In this document: positions 1 through 10,384 of the stretch, piece by piece
Layout of the letters: every line of letters starts with the position of its first letter
Numbering within the stretch: the stretch's first letter is position 1
Source: Roseovarius sp. M141
Lineage (GTDB): Bacteria > Pseudomonadota > Alphaproteobacteria > Rhodobacterales > Rhodobacteraceae
Direction: 5' to 3'
DNA: 64,000 nt
Assembly (NCBI RefSeq): GCF_024355225.1
Contig: NZ_VCNH01000008.1
Span: 1,240,001-1,304,000, forward strand
Position numbers and translations under genes: made by a program
Notes under the pieces: generated by a model
The model's input: only the letters and a program-made list of their open reading frames with translations
The model's database searches: none
What the model was told of the DNA's origin: nothing

Positions 1-369
1 GAGGAATGGGGAATTTTTATAGTCCCAGATCACCATGTAGCCATCGGCACACAGCAGCACGGCGCGGAACGGGTTATGCGTGTTCCACAACTGCATGTTG
101 GTGCTGTCGGTGGCGTATCGGATGTTCAGCGGGTCGAACACCAGCAGCCCCGCATACCCGCGATCATTGATGAATCGCGTCAGCCGCTCCCACCGATACC
201 GCCGCATTTCCTGTAAATCAGGCAGATCCAGCCCCGCCGCGGCCCACTCGCCGTAAGCCAGCCGCGTCGGCCCGATTTCGACCCTGTCCGCATCGTTCGG
301 GGTGTTGTCGCCCAGCGTGGCGCCGCGGGTGGGATCGATCTTGCGGGTGTCGCGGTAATGCGTGTTCAT
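1..369 (-). CDS. dddP: DMSP lyase DddP-like M24-family protein, N-terminal part (cut by window start)
   Basis: Partial gene: the first 123 codons are present and the rest lies left of the window. The ATG at 369 follows a GGAGC ribosome site seven bases upstream. The product begins MNTHYRDTRKIDPTRGATLG and carries the stretch NIRYATDSTNMQLW, both of which I recognise from roseobacter DddP. DddP is an M24 (creatinase/aminopeptidase-P fold) enzyme that cleaves dimethylsulfoniopropionate to dimethylsulfide and acrylate in the cytoplasm. The metal-binding residues of this family are in the C-terminal half and cannot be checked here. An ordinary Xaa-Pro peptidase is the alternative, but its N-terminus would not normally match this closely. 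The gene runs in the same direction as glnA, separated by a terminator. Confidence 0.75.
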   Translation of the reverse strand, partial: MNTHYRDTRKIDPTRGATLGDNTPNDADRVEIGPTRLAYGEWAAAGLDLPDLQEMRRYRWERLTRFINDRGYAGLLVFDPLNIRYATDSTNMQLWNTHNPFRAVLLCADGYMVIWDYKNSPFL

Positions 370-488
370 TGGGCTGCTCCGGCGCTGTGGTTGGGGGCAG
401 CGTGGCGGAGCAGCTAAATTCTGTCGTTTCCGTTTGCGACATGCATGACGGTTTTGCACATGAAGAGCAGAGTGAGTGCCCAGCCCAC

Positions 489-517
489 GAAAAAGAGCGG
501 ACGTTTCCGCCCGCTCT
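489..517 (-). terminator. Rho-independent terminator after glnA
   Basis: Read on the minus strand, a 7-bp stem (AGAGCGG paired with CCGCTCT, ten-base loop) is followed directly by a run of T. It lies 24 bases after the glnA stop and separates glnA from dddP. Confidence 0.75.
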
Positions 518-540
518 CAATTCGCTCCTGGTCGCTGCAA

Positions 541-1947
541 TCAGCAGCTGTAGTACATCTGGAATTCCACCGGATGCGGCGTCTGGTCGTATTTCAGCGC
601 CTCGGCCAGTTTCAACGCGACGTAGCCCTCGATCTGGCTTTTGGTGAAGACGTCACCGGCCAGAAGATAGTCGTGATCGGCCTGCAGTGCTTCGATGGCT
701 TCGCGCAGGCTGCCGCAGACTGTGGGGATGCCCTTCAGCTCTTCGGCGGGCAGATCATACAGGTTCTTGTCCATGGCTTCGCCGGGATCGATCTTGTTCT
801 TGATCCCGTCAAGGCCGGCCATCAGCAGCGCCGAGAAGCACAGATAGGGGTTTGCCGCCGGATCGGGAAAACGCGCCTCGACCCGCTTCGCCTTGGGCGA
901 TTCGGTCCACGGAATACGCACGCAGCCCGACCGGTTGCGCGCCGAATAGGCCAGCAGAACGGGCGCCTCGAAACCGGGGACCAGCCGCTTGTAACTGTTG
1001 GTCGTGGGGTTGGTGAAGCCGTTCAGCGATTTGGCATGCTTCAGGATGCCGCCGATGAACCACAGCGCCTCCTGGCTGAGGTCGGCGTATTTGTCGCCTG
1101 CGAACAACGGCTTGCCGTCCTTCCAGATTGACATGTTGACATGCATGCCACTGCCGTTGTCGCCGAAGATGGGCTTGGGCATGAATGTTGCCGACTTGCC
1201 ATAGGCCTGCGCGACGTTGTGGATCACATATTTGTATTTCATGATCTCGTCGGCCTGCGTCGTCAGCGTGCCAAAGATCAGGCCCAGCTCATGCTGGCAG
1301 CTGCCGACTTCGTGGTGATGCTTGTCCACCTTCATGCCGAGGCGCTTCATCGTCGACAGCATTTCGCTGCGGATGTCATGTGCGTCGTCGGTTGGGTTCA
1401 CCGGGAAATACCCGCCCTTCAGGCCGGGGCGGTGGCCCATGTTGCCCATCTCGTATTCGGTATCCGAATTCCACGAGCCGTCCTGCGCGTCGACCTGGTA
1501 GGACACCTTGTTGATGGTGTTGGAGAACCGCACGTCGTCGAACAAGAAGAACTCGGCCTCCGGCCCCATATAGGCCACGTCGCCAATGCCCGACGATTTC
1601 AGATAGGCCTCGGCCTTTTCGGCGGTGCCGCGCGGGTCGCGGTCGTAGGGTTCGCCCGTGTCCGGCTCGACCACCGAGCAATGCACGCACAGCGTTTTTT
1701 CGGCATAGAACGGATCGATATAGGCGGTATCGGTGTCCATCATCAGCTTCATGTCCGAGGCTTCGATCGACTTCCAGCCGGCGATGGAAGAACCGTCGAA
1801 CATGAAGCCTTCCTCGATGAAATCCTCGTCGACCAGGTCGACCGCGATGGTCACGTGCTGCAAGGTGCCGCGCGGATCGGTAAAGCGGATGTCGACATAT
1901 TCGACGCCCTCATCCTTGATGGTGCTCAGCAGGTCAGATGCGCTCAT
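541..1947 (-). CDS. glnA: Glutamine synthetase type I
   Basis: Makes glutamine from glutamate, ammonia and ATP in the cytoplasm as a dodecamer. The 468-residue length is standard for GSI. The N-terminal motif [11 protein letters not shown], the active-site stretch [10 protein letters not shown] and the ATP-binding [10 protein letters not shown] are all visible. The adenylylation loop NLYDLP places the target tyrosine exactly at residue 397, as in E. coli, so activity is likely controlled by GlnE. It lies 29 bp downstream of glnB in the same direction, the usual glnBA operon of purple bacteria and roseobacters, so PII and its main target are co-transcribed. The gene looks intact. Confidence 0.97.
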   Translation of the reverse strand: MSASDLLSTIKDEGVEYVDIRFTDPRGTLQHVTIAVDLVDEDFIEEGFMFDGSSIAGWKSIEASDMKLMMDTDTAYIDPFYAEKTLCVHCSVVEPDTGEPYDRDPRGTAEKAEAYLKSSGIGDVAYMGPEAEFFLFDDVRFSNTINKVSYQVDAQDGSWNSDTEYEMGNMGHRPGLKGGYFPVNPTDDAHDIRSEMLSTMKRLGMKVDKHHHEVGSCQHELGLIFGTLTTQADEIMKYKYVIHNVAQAYGKSATFMPKPIFGDNGSGMHVNMSIWKDGKPLFAGDKYADLSQEALWFIGGILKHAKSLNGFTNPTTNSYKRLVPGFEAPVLLAYSARNRSGCVRIPWTESPKAKRVEARFPDPAANPYLCFSALLMAGLDGIKNKIDPGEAMDKNLYDLPAEELKGIPTVCGSLREAIEALQADHDYLLAGDVFTKSQIEGYVALKLAEALKYDQTPHPVEFQMYYSC

Positions 1948-1976
1948 GGTGTGAATTTCCCTTGGATTGGTGTCTG

Positions 1977-2967
<991 letters not shown>

Positions 2968-3597
2968 CTAACTTGTAAAGGTTTTGGAAACGACGGCGAG
3001 ATCCACGAGTTCAACAATGGATTTTATTTGCATTTTTTCCAAAATGCGGGCGCGGTGATGATCCACCGTTCGCGGACTTATATCTAGGGCGCGGGCGATC
3101 TCCTTGCTGGTGGTATTGGACGGATTGGAAACGATCATTGCCACGATTTCTGTTTCGCGAGACGTGAGGGTTTCCAACTTGATCCGCGCCTGCCGCGCTT
3201 TCTCACGGCTTTCGCTCGTTGCTGCGGCAGTTTCCAGCGCCAATCTGATATGTTTAACAAGTATTTCAGTTCGAAAAGGTTTCTCAAGGAAATCTATGGC
3301 TCCGGCTTTCATGGCTTGAACTGACTCCGGCACGCCGCCATGGCCTGTGATAAAGATCATTGGTATGGTAAAACCATCGGCGATAAGTTTTTTCTGAAGT
3401 TCTAGCCCGGTCATTTCCGGCATCCCATAGTCCAGGATGATACACCCCGAAATACTGGAATCATGCGCGTCCAGAAAATCCTTGGCAGACGCAAATGCCA
3501 GCACGTCAAACCCACGCTTGGTCAAGGCGCGCGATAGGGACGAGCGAATATCGCCGTCATCATCAATGATATAGACCGTCGGTTCAGTTTCGGGCAT
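2968..3597 (-). CDS. FixJ-family response regulator (receiver + LuxR helix-turn-helix)
   Basis: Transcription factor of 209 residues. The receiver domain (about 1-120) has the acidic pair DDD at 12-14, phospho-acceptor Asp56 in IILDYGMPEMTG, switch Thr84 and Lys106 in LEKPF. The C-terminal LuxR-type helix-turn-helix (about 140-205) contains LTSRETEIV and ISPRTVDHHRARILEKM, close to FixJ. The ATG at 3597 is preferred over a TTG one codon upstream. The histidine kinase lies 210 bp upstream on the same strand and is the obvious partner. Base composition is lower in G+C than the flanking housekeeping genes. The target genes and signal are unknown, and no fixK-like gene is nearby. Confidence 0.9.
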   Translation of the reverse strand: MPETEPTVYIIDDDGDIRSSLSRALTKRGFDVLAFASAKDFLDAHDSSISGCIILDYGMPEMTGLELQKKLIADGFTIPMIFITGHGGVPESVQAMKAGAIDFLEKPFRTEILVKHIRLALETAAATSESREKARQARIKLETLTSRETEIVAMIVSNPSNTTSKEIARALDISPRTVDHHRARILEKMQIKSIVELVDLAVVSKTFTS

Positions 3598-3810
3598 CAA
3601 AACAGTTCCCTTTATCTTGAGAGCTCAACGCATCGCGACAGGTGGTATTTGCACCGACTCTCTTACGCGGGTTTTGTAGGAAAGAAACAATTGTGATGTG
3701 CTGGAGGTGGGGGCAAGGAGCCCCCGGGTTGGGAAAATTGCCTAGCGGTTGCCCGCGCACGGCCACACAGTCGACGCTTGCCTTGATACTATGAAATGTG
3801 CCGTGCGCCA

Positions 3811-6117
3811 TCATGCTGTCGTCGGGATCGTAAACTGGAAACGAGCGCCGAGATCGTCACTCGCTTCATACCAAATCCGTCCGCCGCCAGCTTCGATGAT
3901 TGAGCGGCATATCGATAGCCCCAGACCCATGCCGGTGTTTTTGGTGGTTTCAAACTGTGCAAAAAGTCCAAGCTGTGGGTCAACTCCAGGTCCGCTATCT
4001 TCGATGCAGACCTTCACGAAATCGCCTTCGACAGACGCGCTCACGTTGATGGTCTTCTTGTTGACTCCGCTGCTTATGATGGCCTCAATCGCGTTGCGAA
4101 GCAGGTTGACAATGACCTGGGCGACCTGGACCCGGATGCCATAGACCTGTGGCAGATCATCGGCCGCGACCGAAATTCGAACATCATGCTCTGTTGCTTC
4201 TGGCAAAACCAGCAGCAGGGTCTGCCCAATCAGCTCGGTCAGATCGAACGGGGCTTTCCATTCTTCGCCTTTTCGCGCAAAACCACGCAGAGCCTTGACG
4301 ATGTCTGCAGCACGGTGGGCCTGTTGATCCAGATCATTCAGGATCCGCACCAGTTCGCCTTTGTGCTCTGATCCACTGGTTGCCGTGAGAATGGCAGCAT
4401 CGGCATTCTGAGTAATCGCTGTAAGAGGTTGATTCAACTCGTGGGCAAGGCCAGCAGCCATCCGGCCCAACAGCTCGCCACGCGCAAGATGCGAGAGATC
4501 CCTATTAAGCTTGTTGATCTGAGCCTCGGTAATTTTGCTTTGCGTGACGTCATCAATCGTCGCCACCGCGTGAAGCGGCTTACCGTCATTGTCGCGGATC
4601 ATGATTGCGTTCACTTTAATCCAGATCGTTTCGCCGTCCTTTCGGATGCAGCGCTTTTCAATACTTGAACCGCCATTCTCCAGATTGTCACTGGTGAAGT
4701 TCGGGAAAACCATCGGATCACCGGGATGTGACAGGTCGGCTTCCGTCATTTGCAAAATCTCATTGATTGAATAGCCTACGATATCAGAAAACTTTGCATT
4801 TGCGCGCGTGAACTGGCCTGTATCCGGCGAGATCTGCACCATCCCGCGAGACGATAGATTAAATGTTTGTCCGTATTCCCGCTCCGATTTCTTTCGTTGC
4901 AGAATCTCGCTTACAAGTGTCTCGTTGGCGCGTTCAAGCTCTTTGTAGGTTTTGGGGCTTGGTGCGGATGGGGCAATCTCACCTTGTGAAATCAGCGCTG
5001 CGCGTACAGCAAATGCCCGAACTGGCTTGGTGATGTAGTTCGCGAGCATCAGCCCCACAACTCCGGTCAATATGGCGACGAGAACTGCAATCCAAATATC
5101 GCGCGTCCTATTTTCAATAATAGTACCGATGAAGTCCATCTTTGGCGCGTATACAGCAATTGTCCACGGTAGTTCAGCGCTCATGATCGGCATGATGGTC
5201 GAGACAAAATCAGCACCTTCGTAGGTGAACTCAGCGTAAGTTTCGGTGTCGACGGGCACAAACTCCATCTTGGAAGGATTCCCGAATGCCTCGCGGGCAA
5301 TAGCGTCATCGACTTCATCGATGCCGGGTAACCGAAAGGTGCCGTCTGGATTTGCCGCTTTCAGTAATTCTGGTTTAGGGTGAGCAATGACGTCGCCATT
5401 TTTGTTCACGATCAGCGCCGTGCCATTTTCGCCGATCTTTAGGGTGGATAGAAAGTCGGAAATAGCACTGATCTCGATGTCGACGCCGATCACGCCCTGC
5501 ACCTGACCACTGGTCCCCACGACTGGCGCGGCGATCGTTATTCCAGGCATTTGAGAGCTAAAGAATATGTAAGGGTCCGTCCAAATCATACCGTTTTGCT
5601 GCTTGGCTTCCTGATACCAAGGGCGTTCTCTCGGGTCGAAAGTATCGTTGGGATCCGTGCGACTATCCACAATCGTGAAGTCGTCCGCCCTCCAGACAAA
5701 CTCCGTTCTGTGACCGTCCGCATTGCGCGTGACGATCTTGGAGCGAAATGGCGCAATTTCCTCGCTGCGCATTACGTATACAAAGTTTCCCTCCCGGTCG
5801 CCAAAATAAAGCCCGGCCAATTGCGGTGCTATCTGTAGCTGCTGAAAAAGAAGCTTCTCAAGAAGCTGCCTGTTCTCGCTGGCAACAATTCTATTTTCAG
5901 CAAGACGCGCCGCCAGTTCTGCAGCTCCTTGCGCAGGATCGAGAAAACCTTGGGAATGCACAATTGTGTTGATGCCCACGTCCCTCAGCAAGCTGCGCGC
6001 ATGGTCAAGCAAGACGCGTTCTGACGATAGATAGGACGACGATACAACGACGATAATTGCGAGGAACTGAAGGCCCGCGAGGCAAAGCGCCAGCACAAGA
6101 CCCAAGGACGTTTTCAT
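3811..6117 (-). CDS. Cache-PAS sensor histidine kinase, partner of the FixJ-like regulator
   Basis: Inner-membrane sensor of 768 residues from the ATG at 6117. A GTG at 6159 would add 14 residues before an otherwise typical MKTSLGLV membrane start. TM1 spans about 5-27, a large periplasmic double-Cache sensor about 35-325 and TM2 about 340-362. A PAS domain follows at about 420-535, then the kinase core. The H-box GLAHELNQPLTAI places the phosphorylated His at residue 559. The N-box (NLLRNAIEAI), G1 (EDSGPGVD) and G2 (GMGLGLSICRSII) are all intact. The Cache domain suggests a small extracellular ligand such as an organic acid or amino acid, but the ligand cannot be read from the sequence. No haem-PAS signature supports calling it FixL. 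Base composition is lower in G+C than neighbouring genes, suggesting acquisition. Confidence 0.9.
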   Translation of the reverse strand: MKTSLGLVLALCLAGLQFLAIIVVVSSSYLSSERVLLDHARSLLRDVGINTIVHSQGFLDPAQGAAELAARLAENRIVASENRQLLEKLLFQQLQIAPQLAGLYFGDREGNFVYVMRSEEIAPFRSKIVTRNADGHRTEFVWRADDFTIVDSRTDPNDTFDPRERPWYQEAKQQNGMIWTDPYIFFSSQMPGITIAAPVVGTSGQVQGVIGVDIEISAISDFLSTLKIGENGTALIVNKNGDVIAHPKPELLKAANPDGTFRLPGIDEVDDAIAREAFGNPSKMEFVPVDTETYAEFTYEGADFVSTIMPIMSAELPWTIAVYAPKMDFIGTIIENRTRDIWIAVLVAILTGVVGLMLANYITKPVRAFAVRAALISQGEIAPSAPSPKTYKELERANETLVSEILQRKKSEREYGQTFNLSSRGMVQISPDTGQFTRANAKFSDIVGYSINEILQMTEADLSHPGDPMVFPNFTSDNLENGGSSIEKRCIRKDGETIWIKVNAIMIRDNDGKPLHAVATIDDVTQSKITEAQINKLNRDLSHLARGELLGRMAAGLAHELNQPLTAITQNADAAILTATSGSEHKGELVRILNDLDQQAHRAADIVKALRGFARKGEEWKAPFDLTELIGQTLLLVLPEATEHDVRISVAADDLPQVYGIRVQVAQVIVNLLRNAIEAIISSGVNKKTINVSASVEGDFVKVCIEDSGPGVDPQLGLFAQFETTKNTGMGLGLSICRSIIEAGGGRIWYEASDDLGARFQFTIPTTA

Positions 6118-6353
6118 ATCGTCATTCCATCCCCAAAGGCTGATTGCAAGATCACCCACGCGATGGCGGCCGTGTTATTGGTCACGGACCCATTTGTGGC
6201 GTCAACTCATGGTATTTAACAGCGTCTTCGGGTGATATAGGCAATTCTACCTAACGGGCAATGCCAACAGCGAATGGCCATTTTGTTCGAATTGCAGACC
6301 TTGGCGCGCGACGCACCTAATCTCCGCAAACCTGGGAAGGAGGAAGCCGTCGG

Positions 6354-6562
6354 CATTGGCTGCGCAATGACCTGATGGTGCGCGACCAAAATCCAACCGG
6401 AGGTCCCCAACCGAGTTCGACAAGAAGCCTACAAATGGCGGCACTTGATCGAAGACTACTTCGGCGAACCGAAAGCAGGAGGTAGCAATGTGGTCATGCA
6501 AGACTGACCGGAGCTTCAAAGCCTTCATCATAATTGCGACGGCAAGCCTTCAAATACGGTGA
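6354..6562 (+). pseudogene. Remnant of an IS5-type transposase (C-terminal part, several frameshifts)
   Basis: Conceptual translation gives pieces of a DDE transposase C-terminus in alternating frames: WLRNDLMVRD (from 6357), PKSNRRSPTEFDKK (from 6386), YKWRHLIEDYF (from 6430) and VAMWSCKTDRSFKAFII (from 6482) ending at a TGA at 6560-6562. The YKWRHLIE...F and SCKTDRSF blocks are typical of the tail of IS5-superfamily transposases common in Rhodobacteraceae. At least three single-base shifts and a missing N-terminus make it inactive. I could not identify terminal inverted repeats. It lies between the acquired-looking sensor kinase and the N-terminally truncated nnr gene. Confidence 0.75.
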
Positions 6563-6675
6563 ACGCGCCACAAATCCCGGCATTCGTGTGTGACACATCG
6601 AGGGAGATCTAAAAAACATTGAAAATCAATGTGCTAAGATCTACTTTCCACTCAAGGTTCCCGCCGGAGGCACAG

Positions 6676-7539
6676 ATGCTCTCAGAGCCACGCCAGATCA
6701 CGATGACATCAGATGGCATCACCGCGCTGCGCAAAATGCCCGATGGCCACAAATATGACCACGGTCACCTGTTGGTGTTGTCAGGTGGCGCCGGGCAGAC
6801 CGGCGCGGCGCGGCTCGCGGCGCGCGGGGCGCTGAGGATCGGCGCCGGGCTGGTCACGCTGGGCGTGCCACCTGCTGCACAGATGGAGGTGGCGATGCAC
6901 ATCACCGCCATCATGCTGACGCGGATCGCGGATGCGGAGGCGCTGGAGGCCGCGTTGCAGGACGCACGTATCGGGGCGCTGTGCCTCGGGCCGGGCATGG
7001 GAGTGGACAGCGCAGCGGCGCTGGCGGCATCCGCGCTGGGCGGCGCGCGTCCCACCGTGCTGGATGCAGATGCCCTGACGGCGCTGGGCAGGGATGCGGC
7101 CCTTTTCAAATTCCTGCACCCGGCTTGCGTGTTGACGCCGCACGAGGGCGAATTCGCCCGGCTCTTTCCCGATCTGGTGCGCCGCTGGGGTCCGGCAGAG
7201 GGCGGCCGCCGCGCTGATGCTGTCCGCGCGGCGGCCCGGCGGGCGGGGTGTACCGTGCTGCTCAAGGGCGCGGATACGGTGATTGCCGGGCCGGACGGCA
7301 GCTGCGCCATACATGCGGCGCGCGGCGACGCTGCGACGCCGTGGTTGGCGACGGCCGGGGCCGGGGACGTGCTGGCCGGGTTCATAGCAGGGCTGATGGC
7401 GCGCGGCCTTACGCCGATGGACGCCGCGCAGTTGGCTGTCTGCCTGCACGCAGCATGCGCGCGACATATCGGCCCCGGCCTGATCGCCGAAGATCTGCCC
7501 GAAGCGCTGCCGGCCATCATGGTCGGCTTGGGGGTCTGA
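6676..7539 (+). CDS. nnrD: ADP-dependent NAD(P)H-hydrate dehydratase, dehydratase domain only
   Basis: Repairs S-NAD(P)HX, the hydrated damage product of NAD(P)H, using ADP. The product (287 residues from the ATG at 6676, GGAGG five bases upstream) has the ribokinase-like fold of the YjeF C-terminal domain. The motifs are HKYDHGHLLVLSGG at the start, CLGPGMG, VLDADALTALG, TPHEGEFARLFP and the catalytic/nucleotide motif TAGAGDVLAG. Most bacteria, including related species, have this domain fused behind an epimerase (YjeF N) domain. Here the epimerase half is absent and the reading frame starts at the inter-domain linker, just after an IS remnant. It may be a working stand-alone dehydratase or the 3' part of a broken fusion gene. 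Alternative TTG start at 6619. Confidence 0.85.
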   Translation: MLSEPRQITMTSDGITALRKMPDGHKYDHGHLLVLSGGAGQTGAARLAARGALRIGAGLVTLGVPPAAQMEVAMHITAIMLTRIADAEALEAALQDARIGALCLGPGMGVDSAAALAASALGGARPTVLDADALTALGRDAALFKFLHPACVLTPHEGEFARLFPDLVRRWGPAEGGRRADAVRAAARRAGCTVLLKGADTVIAGPDGSCAIHAARGDAATPWLATAGAGDVLAGFIAGLMARGLTPMDAAQLAVCLHAACARHIGPGLIAEDLPEALPAIMVGLGV

Positions 7540-8094
7540 TCGCTGCGAAAGGCATTGGTGGAGGGAGCGCTCAGGCGGCCAGGGCCTGTGCGCGATGCGC
7601 CGTTGCCGTGGCCAACTTTGCCGCCCCAGCATGATGACCTTGCGAGACTCGAAACTTAATTCATGCGGCGTCATGGCCTGCGTCGGCATTGGAATCTGCC
7701 GAATGAGGATATGCTGAATCCTGGGCGGTAGCGCAACCGATGGCGATGCATCGACCAGGGTAACGCAATGCCGAAGCCTCCTGAGATGATGCAATCCCCC
7801 GGCCAAAGGTGCACGCCCGACATTTCACCGTCAAGCGTCCGAATGACGCTGGCGGATAGCATTTCAGCGGGCTGCGAAGGGCCATCAGGGTTTGATCGCA
7901 AGCGATGTCGCGCGTCGGGTTTCGCATGTGCGTGCTTTTATCTGCTCGTAATTTGGCGCAACACCCTCAACACTCCGTTTGGCGCCCCTTTTTTGCGGGG
8001 CGGACGCCTGGGCGACCATTTTCCCTCTCGCATCGGCACTTGTGCTGCGGTAGGAGGGGCTGGCACCGCTAGGCTGATGGCTGCGCGGAGCAGT
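7540..8094. other. 555-bp region without a convincing gene before tRNA-Leu
   Basis: No gene with a ribosome site and recognisable product. A minus-strand frame of 76 codons at 7671-7901 is the least unlikely candidate and could be a fragment, but I recognise no family. The frames that run into the tRNA (for example 7768-8184 on the plus strand) are tRNA translation artefacts. Confidence 0.45.
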
Positions 8095-8178
8095 GCGGGT
8101 GTGGCGGAACTGGTAGACGCACCAGATTTAGGTTCTGGCGCCTTTGGCGTGGGGGTTCGAGTCCCTTCACCCGCACCA
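8095..8178 (+). tRNA. tRNA-Leu (anticodon UAG)
   Basis: Acceptor stem GCGGGTG (8095-8101) pairs with CACCCGC (8168-8174), followed by discriminator A and an encoded CCA (8176-8178). The anticodon stem CCAGA/TCTGG encloses the loop TTTAGGT, giving anticodon TAG. The long variable arm typical of class II leucine tRNAs and the T-loop GGTTCGAGTCC are present. A T-rich tract follows the gene. No integrase gene lies next to it. Confidence 0.97.
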
Positions 8179-8503
8179 TTTTGATTTTATTTATTATTTT
8201 TGGGATTCTTATCAGTTCGATCCTGAGCGGAGATAGAAGTTTTGCTCTTTTCTGTTTCGTCCTTGTTTCGTTCGCGCCGCTGTTGCGCGCGCTTTGATGC
8301 ACCCCTGAAATCAATTTTCCAGCAGGTCACATAGGCGCGACTGACCGGAAACTGTCGTGCATTGCGTCCACTTTCGACAGAGACCGGGACGCAAAGTGAT
8401 ACGGCGCGCTGCGTGTACTGGACACGCGACAGTAGATACCCGCTTCACCGTTGAATAAGGCAGGGGGCGGCGCGGTTGCGTTACACGCCGCCGTGCGATC
8501 GGC
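8179..8503. other. Intergenic region between tRNA-Leu and lldD
   Basis: The first 40 bases are very AT-rich and may terminate the tRNA transcript. The rest shows no gene, no duplicated tRNA 3' end and no integrase fragment that I can recognise. Confidence 0.4.
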
Positions 8504-9667
8504 CTATTGCCAGCGGTCCGAAAAATCCTTGGGGATCATCAGGATATCACGGTCCACGCCCCGAATGTCGCGATGCCCGCAGAAGGCCATCGATACGTCC
8601 AGCTCCTTGTGGATGACGTCGAGCGCGCGGGTCACGCCAGCCTCGCCCATGGCGCCCAGCCCGTAGATATAGGCGCGCCCGATATAGGTGCCGGTCGCCC
8701 CCATCGCCAGCGCCTTCAGCACGTCCTGACCCGAGCGGATGCCGCTGTCCAGATGCACCTCGATCTTGCCGCCGACCGCGTCCATGATGGCCGGTAGTGC
8801 GCGGATCGAGCTGAGCGCGCCGTCCAGCTGCCGCCCGCCGTGGTTGGAGACCACGATGGCATCGGCGCCGACATTCAGCGCCTCCAGTGCGTCGCGCGGA
8901 TCGATGATGCCCTTGATGATCAGCGGGCCGTCCCACATGCGGCGAAACTGCCGGATGCGGTCCCAGTCCAGCGAGGCATCGAACGCCTCGTTCGTCCATG
9001 AGGTCAGATCGCTGGGGCTGCTCACGCCATGCGCGTGGCCGACGATATTGCCAAAAAACCGCCGTTTCGTGCCCAGCATTCCAAGGCCCCATTGCACCTT
9101 GGTCGCCATGTTGGCGATGCTGCGCACGGTCAGCTTGGGCGGGGCCGACAGGCCGTTCTTGATGTCCTTGTGCCGCTGGCCCAGCATTTGCAGATCGACC
9201 GTGATGACCGCAGCCGAGCATTTCGCCGCCTTCGCACGGTCGAACAGGCGTTGCATGAAATCATCGTCCTTCAGCGTATAGACCTGTAGCCAAAATGGCT
9301 TTTCCGTATGCTCGGCCACATCCTCGATCGAGCAGATGGACATGGTTGACAGCGTATATGGCACGCCGAATTTTTCGGCGGCGCGGGCGGCCTTGATCTC
9401 GCCATCGGCGCATTGCATGCCAGTCAGGCCGACGGGCGCCAATGCCACGGGCATCGCCACGTCCTGCCCGATCATCTGGCTGGCGGTCGAGCGGTCGGCC
9501 ATGTTGACGGCGACGCGCTGGCGCAGCAGGATGTCGTTGAAATCGCTGCTGTTGGCGCGAAAGGTCTGTTCGGTCCAGCTGCCCGATTCGGCGTAGTCGT
9601 AGAACATGCGCGGCACGCGGCGCCGATAGATGCGGTGCAGATCCTGAATGTTTGTGATGACGGGCAT
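8504..9667 (-). CDS. lldD: FMN-dependent L-lactate dehydrogenase / alpha-hydroxy-acid oxidase
   Basis: Oxidises L-lactate to pyruvate at the cytoplasmic membrane, feeding electrons to the respiratory chain. The 387-residue product starts at the ATG at 9667, which follows GGAGG; reading further upstream only adds junk. The TIM-barrel FMN family is shown by PVALAPVGLTGM near the N-terminus, YTLSTMS, the QVYTLKDD strand, and the active-site block VVSNHGGRQLDGALSS followed by DSGIRSGQDV. Family members differ in substrate (lactate, glycolate, mandelate), and the lldD assignment rests on overall similarity. It is 83 bp downstream of the thioredoxin-like gene on the same strand. No lactate permease or LldR regulator is adjacent. 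Confidence 0.85.
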   Translation of the reverse strand: MPVITNIQDLHRIYRRRVPRMFYDYAESGSWTEQTFRANSSDFNDILLRQRVAVNMADRSTASQMIGQDVAMPVALAPVGLTGMQCADGEIKAARAAEKFGVPYTLSTMSICSIEDVAEHTEKPFWLQVYTLKDDDFMQRLFDRAKAAKCSAAVITVDLQMLGQRHKDIKNGLSAPPKLTVRSIANMATKVQWGLGMLGTKRRFFGNIVGHAHGVSSPSDLTSWTNEAFDASLDWDRIRQFRRMWDGPLIIKGIIDPRDALEALNVGADAIVVSNHGGRQLDGALSSIRALPAIMDAVGGKIEVHLDSGIRSGQDVLKALAMGATGTYIGRAYIYGLGAMGEAGVTRALDVIHKELDVSMAFCGHRDIRGVDRDILMIPKDFSDRWQ

Positions 9668-9750
9668 GAGGGCCTCCGCTGTGCAGCTACACGGCGGTTT
9701 TAGCCGTTGGGGTGCCCGGCCTGCAATGGGCCGTGCCGAAACACTGCGCG

Positions 9751-10362
9751 CTACTCGGCCGGCTGGATCAGGCCCGCGATCATCGCCTTGGCGCTGTCGC
9801 TGCTCCAATGGGCATCGCCCTGCATCCGGGCCACCTCGCGCCCCTCGGGGTCGATGATGACGGTGATCGGCAGGCCCAGAACGCCCATGTCGCGCGCGAC
9901 TTTTTGCCCCGGATCGCGGTGGGTGGGCAGGTTGGTTACGCCGATCTCGTCAAAGAAACCCTCGATGGCGGGCACCGGGTTGCGGCCTGTGGCAAGTGTC
10001 AGCACCTCGAAGTCATCCCCGCCGAATTCGGTCTGCAATTCGGACAGCATCGGCATTTCCTTGCGGCAGGGCGCGCACCATGTCGCCCAGAAATTCAGCA
10101 GCACATATTTGCCCTCGAAATCGGCCAGCGTGGCCGTGCCGCCATCCTGGGTGGTGAAGGTCGAGGTCGACACCGCCTTGGGGGCGCTGTGAAAGGTCAG
10201 CTTCTTCATGTCGCCGTCCAGTTCGGCGGCCAGCGCGGAGTAGTCGCGTGCAGGCGCGTCGGCGCGTGCGACCTCCGAGCCGCCAAAGGCGATGGCCAAA
10301 CCCACCGCGATTGCACCGAGGCCGAGGGCGGGATAAAGCAGAGCGGAACGTGACAGGCGCAT
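9751..10362 (-). CDS. Periplasmic TlpA-like thiol:disulfide reductase
   Basis: Exported thioredoxin-fold protein of 203 residues. The N-terminus [20 protein letters not shown] is an uncleaved anchor or signal peptide. The thioredoxin domain (about 65-200) has the redox motif WATWCAPC with Cys96 and Cys99 and the cis-proline segment [12 protein letters not shown]. TlpA/ResA-type proteins reduce apo-cytochrome c haem-binding cysteines or Cu-site proteins in the periplasm; the specific partner is not visible. The start codon is supported by GAGG five bases upstream. The gene is head-to-head with argH with only 22 bp between the two start codons. Confidence 0.87.
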   Translation of the reverse strand: MRLSRSALLYPALGLGAIAVGLAIAFGGSEVARADAPARDYSALAAELDGDMKKLTFHSAPKAVSTSTFTTQDGGTATLADFEGKYVLLNFWATWCAPCRKEMPMLSELQTEFGGDDFEVLTLATGRNPVPAIEGFFDEIGVTNLPTHRDPGQKVARDMGVLGLPITVIIDPEGREVARMQGDAHWSSDSAKAMIAGLIQPAE

Positions 10363-10384
10363 TTTTCCTCCAGAGGGGCAAGGC

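Noticed and set aside
3709..3725. GGGGGC-AAGGA-GCCCCC hairpin between the kinase and the response regulator
   Set aside because: Short stem without a T-run on the transcribed strand; could be chance in a G-rich patch.
7768..8314. Reading frames on both strands across the tRNA-Leu (products containing AELVDAPDLGSGAFGVG or VKGLEPPRQRRQNLN)
   Set aside because: These are the well-known false proteins obtained by translating tRNA-Leu in sense and antisense.
8041..8503. tRNA-Leu as an integration site
   Set aside because: No integrase gene, no duplicated tRNA 3' end and no phage or island genes were found next to it.
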